From contig CAJAHV010000423.1 of the NCBI GenBank assembly GCA_903939555.1, forward strand, positions 1 to 10,775: a DNA stretch of 10,775 nucleotides. The letters run 5' to 3'. A program made the translations under genes and the position numbers. The DNA is from an uncultured Alphaproteobacteria bacterium (lineage in GTDB: Bacteria > Pseudomonadota > Alphaproteobacteria > Sphingomonadales > Sphingomonadaceae). The notes beneath the pieces were generated by a model. That model ran no database searches and was not told the origin of the DNA. It saw only the letters and a program-made list of their open reading frames with translations. Below are positions 5,448 through 10,775 of this stretch, piece by piece (within the stretch, counting starts at the first letter, position 1; every line of letters starts with the position of its first letter).

Positions 5448-6347
5448 ATGACCGACAAGCCTTCGATTTCGCAAGCAATGATCGACCTGTACGACCGGTT
5501 CACCCATACCGGCGGCAACCGGCGCGAGCTGCTCGACGGGCTGGCGCGGCTGGCCGGCGGCGTCGCGGCGGCGAGCGCAATCCTGCCACTGATCGAGGCA
5601 CGCGCCGATGCCGCCTCGCTGACCAGCGAGGACAATAGCGCGATCATCACCGATCGCATCGTCTATGCTGGCGCCAGCGGGCGGATGATGAGCGGCTATC
5701 TGGTTCGGCCGGTAAGGGGCAAGGACCGCGCACCCAAGGTAATGGTCATCCATGAGAATCGCGGGCTGACCGAACACATCCGCGATGTCGCGCGGCGACT
5801 GGCGTTGTCGGGCTTTGTCGTGCTCGCGCCCGATTTCCTGGCTCCCTATGGTGAAACGCCGCGCACCGGCGATGGCAAGAACAGCGCCGAAGATATCGCC
5901 CGCACCATGATCGGCCAGATCGATCGCGGCGCGATGGTCGCCGATGGCGTCGCCAGCCTGAAATGGTTCGATGGCTACAGCGAAGGCCGCGGCACGCCGG
6001 GCGCAGTCGGCTTCTGCTGGGGTGGCGGCATGGTCAATGCGCTGGCCGTAGCGGCAGGTAAATTTATGAAAACCGGGGTCGCCTATTATGGCCCGGCCCC
6101 GACCGACACCAGCGACGCCGGCAAGATCAAGGCGAAACTCGTTCTGCACTATGCCGGGCTGGATGAGCGGGTGAATGCCGGCGCCCCGGCCTGGCAGGCG
6201 GCGCTAACCGCGGCGGGGGTGAAATTCGATGCTTACACCTACGACGGCGTCAATCACGCCTTCAACAATGACACGTCGGAAGCGCGCTACAACAAGGCGG
6301 CGGCGTTGCTGGCGTGGAAGCGGACGATCGAGGCGCTGCGGAGTTGA
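5448..6347 (+). CDS. Dienelactone hydrolase family protein with N-terminal export-like segment
   Basis: A 299-residue dienelactone hydrolase family protein (PF01738; carboxymethylenebutenolidase type). The Cys-Asp-His triad is visible: Cys190 in GFCWGG, Asp239 in AGLDERVN and His270 in GVNHAFNND. Glu103 in IHENRG matches the glutamate that holds the cysteine in the resting enzyme. The family core is about 240 residues. Here about 60 extra N-terminal residues contain GGNRRELLDGLARLAGG followed by an alanine-rich stretch ending EARADA, similar to a twin-arginine signal set back from the terminus. Periplasmic location is therefore likely but not proven. The physiological substrate is open: dienelactones from aromatic breakdown, or other esters, since no aromatic pathway genes are nearby. 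ATG 5448 has GGGA 8 nt upstream; a longer in-frame opening from 5238 has no family support and overlaps the divergent gene. Confidence 0.9.
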   Translation: MTDKPSISQAMIDLYDRFTHTGGNRRELLDGLARLAGGVAAASAILPLIEARADAASLTSEDNSAIITDRIVYAGASGRMMSGYLVRPVRGKDRAPKVMVIHENRGLTEHIRDVARRLALSGFVVLAPDFLAPYGETPRTGDGKNSAEDIARTMIGQIDRGAMVADGVASLKWFDGYSEGRGTPGAVGFCWGGGMVNALAVAAGKFMKTGVAYYGPAPTDTSDAGKIKAKLVLHYAGLDERVNAGAPAWQAALTAAGVKFDAYTYDGVNHAFNNDTSEARYNKAAALLAWKRTIEALRS

Positions 6348-6397
6348 GGGCTGGCGCTCGCCCCCTGCCCTGACATTACCGCCGCGACGCACCCCAT

Positions 6398-6420
6398 CGC
6401 CCTACGATCGGCTCAGGGCG
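6398..6420. repeat. Small inverted repeat across the ggt stop codon
   Basis: CGCCCT (6398-6403) and AGGGCG (6415-6420) form a 6-bp stem around 11 nt, and the TGA of the GGT gene (6413-6415) lies inside it. Its form is close to the dispersed sphingomonad-type repeat that reads roughly CCCTTCGACAGGCTCAGGG, recalled from general knowledge and not searched. It lies between convergent genes and may help end transcription. Confidence 0.4.
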
Positions 6421-8137
6421 CGACCGCCAGCGCACCGGGCCGGCGCGGATCCGCACCACCCAGGAACAGGCCGTTCTCGATCATGATCGATTGCGCGCTG
6501 CCCATGGTCTCGTCCGACGTCACCGGATGCCCCATCGCGGTCAGCAAGCGCACCGTATCGGGATTGAAATTGGGTTCGACCCGCAATTTGTCACCGGCAT
6601 CCTGATAGATGCGCGGCTGGTGCGTGGCTTCTTCGACATTCAGCCCGAAATCCACGACATTGACGACGAGTTGCAGCACCGTATCGATGATCGTGCTGCC
6701 GCCCGGCGTGCCGGTGACCAGCCACGGCTTGCCGGCCTTGAACACCATCGTCGGCATCATGGTGGACAGCATGCGCTTGCCCGGCGCCATCGCGTTGAGC
6801 GGCGGCGGCGCGCCGGTGCGCAGTGCCTCGGCAGCGGCTTCGTGGCTGAAATTGTTCATCTGGTTGTTGAGCAGGATGCCGGTACCGGCGATCATCACCC
6901 CCGAACCGAAATCGGCACCCAGCGTATAGGTGGTCGAAACGACGTTGCCGGCGGCATCGGCGACCGAAAAATGCGTCGTCGACGGGCTTTCAAAGCGCGT
7001 CGGGTCGCCACTGCCCAGCATCGCTGCGGGTTTGGCGTGCGCCGGATCGATCTGCGCGGCGCGAATTTTCGCATAATCCTTGGCGAGGAAACCCTTCAGC
7101 GGCACGCTCACGAAATCGGTATCGCCGAGGAAGCGATAGCGGTCAGCATAGCCCATCTTCATGGCCTCGGCCATCAGGTGCAACGTCTGCGCCGAGCCGG
7201 CGCCACTGGCATTCAGATCGAAATTCTCAATAATATTGAGCATGTTGAGCAGAGTCGCGCCGCCGGCACTGGCGGGCGGCGCGGTCACCACTTGCAGGCC
7301 GCGATAGCTGCCGACCAATGGCTGGCGCCAGACCGGGCGATAGGCGGCGAGATCAGCCATGCTGATGATCCCGCCATTGGCCTGCATGTCGGCGGCAAAG
7401 CGCGCCGCGACCGGGCCCTTGTAGAAACCATCGGCGCCATCGCGGGCGATGTGTCCCAGCGTCCAGGCGAGATCGGGTTGGCGCATGATCTCGCCGGCCC
7501 GATAGAGCGTGCCATCGGCATGGTAATAGGTCGCCGCCGATGCCTTGCTGGTCGCCAGCCGTTCTTTCGCCCAGCCAAAAACAAAGGCTTCATCGGGGGT
7601 CAACCGCACGCCATGCTTGGCCAGCGCCAGCGCCGGGGCAACGACATCGGCCCAGCGCAGCTTGCCGAAGCGCTGGTGGGCGGCATGCAGGCCGGCGACG
7701 GTACCGGGCACCGACGGCGCCAGGTAACCGCGGCTGGCGAGCGGCGATTCCTTGCCCTTGTTGTCCATGAACATTGCCAGCGTGGCGGTTTTGGGCGCCA
7801 CCGAGCGGAAATCGAGAAACACATCTGCGCCGCTGGCGGCATCATGAACCAGCATGAAACCATCACCGCCGATGTTGCCGGCGCGCGGCAGCGTGACGGC
7901 GAGGACGAAACCCATCGCCACCGCCGCATCGACAGCATTGCCGCCGCGGCGCAAGATGTCTGCCCCGGTCTGCGAGGCAAGGGCGTTCTGCGATACCACC
8001 ATGCCCTTGTCACCGACAGCCGGCGAATGGATCGAGGGATATTCGAGCAACTGCTTGCGCTGTGCCGCCGCAGGGCTGAGCGCCAGCGCCAGTGTCGCGC
8101 CAACCAGCGCCGCACCCTTGAGAAACCTGTTCATCAT
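6413..8137 (-). CDS. ggt: Gamma-glutamyltransferase-family Ntn-hydrolase with altered substrate pocket
   Basis: A 574-residue periplasmic enzyme of the gamma-glutamyltransferase family. Signal peptide 1-25 (SPAAA-Q cleavage). The chain has GNAVDAAVA (66-74), GNIGGDGFML (87-96), DFR with Arg111, and PSVPGTVAGLH. The autocatalytic cleavage site precedes Thr387 in TTHFSVADAAGN; this threonine is the nucleophile of the small subunit. From Thr387 the protein aligns without gaps to E. coli GGT, as recalled, as far as the LSSM segment. On that alignment Asn411 is Gly407, Gln430 is kept (Gln426), Asp432-Asp433 are Asn428-Asn429, Ser462 is kept, Ser463 is Thr459 and lid Tyr444 is Arg440. The family is certain, but glutamyl specificity is doubtful. 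ATG 8137 gives a 4-nt overlap (ATGA) with the upstream oxidoreductase stop, so the two are co-translated. Confidence 0.93.
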   Translation of the reverse strand: MMNRFLKGAALVGATLALALSPAAAQRKQLLEYPSIHSPAVGDKGMVVSQNALASQTGADILRRGGNAVDAAVAMGFVLAVTLPRAGNIGGDGFMLVHDAASGADVFLDFRSVAPKTATLAMFMDNKGKESPLASRGYLAPSVPGTVAGLHAAHQRFGKLRWADVVAPALALAKHGVRLTPDEAFVFGWAKERLATSKASAATYYHADGTLYRAGEIMRQPDLAWTLGHIARDGADGFYKGPVAARFAADMQANGGIISMADLAAYRPVWRQPLVGSYRGLQVVTAPPASAGGATLLNMLNIIENFDLNASGAGSAQTLHLMAEAMKMGYADRYRFLGDTDFVSVPLKGFLAKDYAKIRAAQIDPAHAKPAAMLGSGDPTRFESPSTTHFSVADAAGNVVSTTYTLGADFGSGVMIAGTGILLNNQMNNFSHEAAAEALRTGAPPPLNAMAPGKRMLSTMMPTMVFKAGKPWLVTGTPGGSTIIDTVLQLVVNVVDFGLNVEEATHQPRIYQDAGDKLRVEPNFNPDTVRLLTAMGHPVTSDETMGSAQSIMIENGLFLGGADPRRPGALAVAP

Positions 8138-9360
8138 GCCCCCACTTCTGTCATGTTCTGTACCAGCCGATGCGCCGTGCCCATGGCGAAGGTCCAGCCG
8201 AGCATGCCATGCCCGATATTGGCATGAATGCGCGGTGCGACGCGACGGATAATTGGTTGCGAATTGGCGGTCATCGGTCGTAACCCGGCCCAGCCCGCCC
8301 CGGCCGCAGCGAAATCCGCCACGCCGGGCAGCGCCGATACCGCTGCGGATTGCAGCCGACTGAGCGCAGCCGGGGCGATGCTGGCGTCAGACACCCCCAA
8401 TTCGGCTCCGCCCGCCACCCTGATGCGACCGCCGAGTGGACAGATGACGATCTTCCTGGCGACATCGGTGATACTGAACGCCAGTGCTTCCGGCCCGGCC
8501 GGCATGGTCAGCGAATAGCCCTTCATCGGCAGCAGCGCCGACCCCAGCCCCCAGCGCCGCAACAGCCGCGCCGACGCCATGCCGGCACAAACGACCAGCG
8601 CATCGGCGGCGATCCGTTCCCCCGCGGCGGTGACAATGCCGGCGTCATCATCGATATAGGCCGCCGCCGTGTTCAAGCGCACCTGCACGCCATAATCGCC
8701 CGCCAGCACAGCGAGCAGCGCGACGCAGAAGCGCTGCGGATCGCCGACCTCCTCCTGCGGCGACAGAATGGCACCGACAACCGGATCGCGACGGGCGGCA
8801 AGCGCCGGCACCAGCGCCCGGGCTTCGGCAGCGGACAAGACCGCCTGTTCGGCGCCGGCGGCACGCTTTGCCGCCACCATTGCCTGTGCGGCGCGAAAAC
8901 TGTCGGCGCCAGCATGGACATGCAGCTTGCCAGGCGCGGCATGGCCGAAATCGAGCGGGTGGCGCGCCATCAGGTCATGCAGTGCCACGCGCGATTCGAG
9001 TCCCAGTTGCAGCGCCGCCAGCGTATTGGCGCGGAACCGGCCCGGCGTCATGTTGCGCAACAGGCGCAGCAGCCAGCGGATACTGTCGGGATCAAGGCGC
9101 GGTGCCAGCCGGATCGCCGGGTCAAGCCCGGCCATAACGGCGGGAGCGTGGCGCAGCAACGCCGGGCTGGCCAGCGCATCGGTATAGACATAGCTGAGTT
9201 GCGCGCCATTGGCGAAAGACGCGCCGCAGCCCGGCGCTGCGGCTGCATCCACGATTGTGACGGCAACGCCGCGTGACGCCAGCGCCCAGGCGGTGGCAAC
9301 CCCGACAACGCCGGCGCCCAGCACGGTGACACGGTGCGGCAAAGGGTACGGAATAAGCAT
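8134..9360 (-). CDS. dadA: DadA-like FAD-dependent D-amino-acid dehydrogenase
   Basis: A 408-residue flavoprotein of the DAO family (PF01266). The FAD-binding fold opens with VLGAGVVG (Gly15, Gly17, Gly20) and an acidic residue, Asp38, ends strand two. SFANGAQLSY (48-57) is the DadA-like segment beside the flavin. The C-terminus has GLRPMT (359-364) and NIGHGMLGWT (381-390), the signature that closes the FAD site in DadA proteins. DadA enzymes oxidise D-amino acids to 2-oxo acids and ammonia and pass electrons to the respiratory chain. The substrate is not readable from sequence, and glycine-oxidase-like enzymes are an alternative. The start has only a weak ribosome site (GGAG 14 nt upstream), but the N-terminus fits the family. 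Its stop overlaps the GGT start, and it follows the LysR gene by 68 nt on the same strand. Confidence 0.88.
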   Translation of the reverse strand: MLIPYPLPHRVTVLGAGVVGVATAWALASRGVAVTIVDAAAAPGCGASFANGAQLSYVYTDALASPALLRHAPAVMAGLDPAIRLAPRLDPDSIRWLLRLLRNMTPGRFRANTLAALQLGLESRVALHDLMARHPLDFGHAAPGKLHVHAGADSFRAAQAMVAAKRAAGAEQAVLSAAEARALVPALAARRDPVVGAILSPQEEVGDPQRFCVALLAVLAGDYGVQVRLNTAAAYIDDDAGIVTAAGERIAADALVVCAGMASARLLRRWGLGSALLPMKGYSLTMPAGPEALAFSITDVARKIVICPLGGRIRVAGGAELGVSDASIAPAALSRLQSAAVSALPGVADFAAAGAGWAGLRPMTANSQPIIRRVAPRIHANIGHGMLGWTFAMGTAHRLVQNMTEVGA

Positions 9361-9428
9361 GGCAACAGGCTAGGCTCCGCGTCGGCGGGTCACCAGCAGC
9401 GCTACGCGCCATAGGGCATAGCCAGTGG
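9361..9428 (-). promoter_or_regulatory. LysR-dadA gap, possible promoter or operator
   Basis: This 68-nt same-strand gap contains, on the minus strand, adjacent near-repeats CTATGCC-CTATGGC (reverse complement of about 9409-9422). No clear -35/-10 pair and no perfect T-N11-A LysR dyad were seen. It could hold a promoter for dadA-ggt controlled by the upstream regulator, or simply be a spacer in a longer transcript. Confidence 0.2.
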
Positions 9429-10310
9429 TTAAGACCGGGCCGCGATGGCGGCTGTCATGGCTTCGACAAAGCGCATGCCCAGTTTCGACAAGGGCCGGTC
9501 ATCCAGCCAGGCAGCATGGACGCCAAAGTCGAGCGCCGGCAGCAAGGGCGAGGCCATTACCGCCGGATGCGCCATCGCGCGCGCCGTGAACTCATCGACC
9601 AGCGCCAGCCCCGAACCAAAGCGCACCAGCGCCGCAGCGACATAGTAGGTACCCACCGCGATGCTGTGGCGCGCATCGATACCGGCATCGGCAAGCGCCT
9701 GCGTCACCAGCGTGCCAATCGGGCCGCTGCCCGACACGCTGATCAGGTCGGCACCGGCGAGCGTCGCCATCGGCACCGGATCGGCGCCAAAATGACCGAG
9801 GGGGGCCAGCACCATTACAGCAGCCGGTGCCAGCCACCGTGTCGCCAACCGCGGGTGCGGCGGCGGATCATAACCAAAGGCGATATCGCATTCGCGTTCG
9901 TACAGCGCCTGCGCCATGTCGTCATGGTGCAGCGTCTGCACATCGAAGCTGACATCCGGGTGGCGGGCGCGAAAGCCGGCGATGGCGGCAGGCGCCACTT
10001 CAAGCCCCAGCGACGGCGCGATGCCGATGCGCAGGTGGCCGGCGCCGGAGCGGCGCAGATTGCGTGCTGTCACTTGCAGCGACAAGACCCGGGCAAAAAC
10101 CTCGTCGACCTCGCGGAACAACGCATGGGCTTCGTCGGTTGGCGCCAGCCGGCCACGCACCAGCTCGAACAGCATGATGCCAAGCTGGCTTTCAGTATGC
10201 CGCAGCATCTTGCTGACCGCCGGCTGCGAGACATTCAGCGCACGCGCCGCCGCGCTGATCGAGCCGTTGCTGTAGACGGCGTGAAAAACCTCGATCTGTC
10301 TCAGGCGCAC
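9429..10310 (-). CDS. LysR-family transcriptional regulator
   Basis: A 293-residue LysR-type regulator. The winged helix-turn-helix is at the N-terminus (MRLRQIEVFHAVY, GSISAAARALNVSQPAVSK at about 16-34, then the dimer helix to about 85). The effector-binding domain spans about 90-290 with the usual GHLRIGIAPSLGL first strand. The opening resembles the LRQIEVFHAV subgroup that includes opine and arginine regulators such as NocR/OccR; effector identity cannot be inferred. Translation starts at GTG 10310; no in-frame ATG lies near enough to keep the HTH. A GGGA about 8 nt upstream serves as ribosome site and lies inside a perfect dyad. It is located 36 nt after the TonB-receptor stop and upstream of dadA-ggt on the same strand, so it is the likely regulator of this block, perhaps sensing an amino acid or gamma-glutamyl compound (inference). 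Confidence 0.93.
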   Translation of the reverse strand: MRLRQIEVFHAVYSNGSISAAARALNVSQPAVSKMLRHTESQLGIMLFELVRGRLAPTDEAHALFREVDEVFARVLSLQVTARNLRRSGAGHLRIGIAPSLGLEVAPAAIAGFRARHPDVSFDVQTLHHDDMAQALYERECDIAFGYDPPPHPRLATRWLAPAAVMVLAPLGHFGADPVPMATLAGADLISVSGSGPIGTLVTQALADAGIDARHSIAVGTYYVAAALVRFGSGLALVDEFTARAMAHPAVMASPLLPALDFGVHAAWLDDRPLSKLGMRFVEAMTAAIAARS

Positions 10311-10311
10311 G

Positions 10312-10336
10312 GGCGTGATCCCGGCACGATCACGCC
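10312..10336. promoter_or_regulatory. Perfect 9-bp dyad directly before the LysR start codon
   Basis: GGCGTGATC (10312-10320) and GATCACGCC (10328-10336) are exact reverse complements around 7 nt. On the minus strand it begins 11 nt after the TonB-receptor stop and ends 1 nt before the LysR GTG, covering the likely ribosome-binding GGGA (10319-10322). It could be a hairpin ending receptor transcription (no T-run follows), a translational block on the regulator, or an autoregulatory operator. Confidence 0.6.
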
Positions 10337-10346
10337 TGCAATCCGA

Positions 10347-10775
10347 TCAAAATTCCTTCGACGCCTCGACGAAGATGAAGCGGCCGACACCATCATGAAG
10401 CGCGCCATTGAAGCCATAGTTGGACGAGGTCAGCGGCGGCTGCTTGTCGAACAGGTTGCGCGCACCGATACGGAAGCGGGCCCCCGACATCGGCCCGGCA
10501 TCCTTGCCGGCGCGATACTGGACATAGGTGTTGACCGTCGTCATCGGTGCGACTTCATAGAATTGGCCGTTGATCAGCGCGCTGCCGGTATCATTTACCG
10601 CGCCGACATGACTGAGCAGCACCCCGGCGCTGAAGCCGTTCATCTTCCAGGTCAGGTTGCTGGTGAAGCGCCATTGCGGGTTACCGTTCTGCTTGATGAG
10701 GCTGCCGGCTTGGGTGATGGTGATCCCGGTACCAAGCGTGCCGGCGGCATTGGCAGCGATCAGCTTTTGCTGGAG
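10347..10775 (-). CDS. TonB-dependent receptor, C-terminal part (N-terminus off the right edge)
   Basis: The reverse strand is open from the right edge to TGA at 10347-10349, giving the last 142 residues of an outer-membrane TonB-dependent receptor. Features seen: beta-barrel strands with alternating residues (WRFTSNLTWKMNGFSAGVLL, then TTVNTYVQYRAGK), the conserved C-terminal motif RIGARNLFDKQPP, and a final strand FIFVEASKEF ending in phenylalanine, the usual barrel-assembly signal. Such receptors import siderophores, vitamin B12, sugars or peptides using TonB energy. The plug domain and ligand-determining loops are outside the window, so the ligand cannot be named. An in-frame ATG at 10643 is internal, not the start. 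The 36-nt gap to the LysR gene on the same strand suggests they may be cotranscribed. Confidence 0.93.
   Translation of the reverse strand, partial: LQQKLIAANAAGTLGTGITITQAGSLIKQNGNPQWRFTSNLTWKMNGFSAGVLLSHVGAVNDTGSALINGQFYEVAPMTTVNTYVQYRAGKDAGPMSGARFRIGARNLFDKQPPLTSSNYGFNGALHDGVGRFIFVEASKEF

Noticed and set aside
5163..6149. A 328-codon minus-strand frame overlapping both hydrolases.
   Set aside because: It crosses the divergent promoter and reads the hydrolase genes in the wrong frames; no family features.
6491..8227. A 578-codon open frame on the plus strand opposite the GGT gene.
   Set aside because: High GC gives long antisense frames. The protein is His/Arg/Gln-rich without any recognisable domain, while the opposite strand encodes a full GGT.
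8350..9276. A 308-codon plus-strand frame opposite dadA.
   Set aside because: Same antisense effect. Its composition is arginine-rich and random-like, and the DadA motifs lie on the minus strand.

Overview
This GC-rich window has short intergenic gaps and ATGA/GTGA stop-start overlaps. It carries a tandem cold-shock-domain protein, a CoxG/XdhC/molybdenum-cofactor cassette, a dienelactone hydrolase and a TonB-dependent receptor. Together these suggest an alphaproteobacterium, probably Sphingomonadales. This is inferred from gene content and style; no rRNA or other phylogenetic marker is present.

Layout. (1) Positions 1-959, minus strand: a two-domain cold-shock protein overlaps by 4 nt an exported DUF192 protein that runs off the left edge. 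(2) Positions 960-1192: a divergent regulatory region with several dyads. (3) Positions 1193-4336, plus strand: a tight operon coxG - xdhC/coxI - fused molybdopterin-binding/nucleotidyltransferase (MocA-like). These are accessory and maturation genes for a molybdenum hydroxylase of the CO/xanthine dehydrogenase family, but no large, medium or small hydroxylase subunit lies in the window. (4) Positions 4337-4534: a repeat element between convergent genes. It has 22-bp tandem units plus a perfect 37-bp inverted repeat that can fold into one long hairpin (REP-doublet or MITE-like). (5) Positions 4535-6347: two divergently transcribed exported alpha/beta hydrolases, one with a serine nucleophile (minus) and one a dienelactone-hydrolase type with a cysteine nucleophile (plus), with a small dyad between them. 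(6) Positions 6413-10775, minus strand: a gene train TonB-dependent receptor (partial) -> LysR regulator -> DadA-like D-amino-acid dehydrogenase -> gamma-glutamyltransferase-family enzyme. The last two overlap by 4 nt.

The best candidate for something new is block 6. Outer-membrane import, periplasmic Ntn-hydrolase cleavage, amino-acid oxidation and a regulator are grouped. The GGT homologue keeps its catalytic threonine, but residues that bind the substrate's alpha-amino group in E. coli GGT are replaced (N411 equivalent is Gly, D433 equivalent is Asn). This suggests a substrate other than ordinary gamma-glutamyl compounds. Second is the stand-alone coxG-xdhC-mocA cassette. Third is the compound inverted repeat at 4342-4533.
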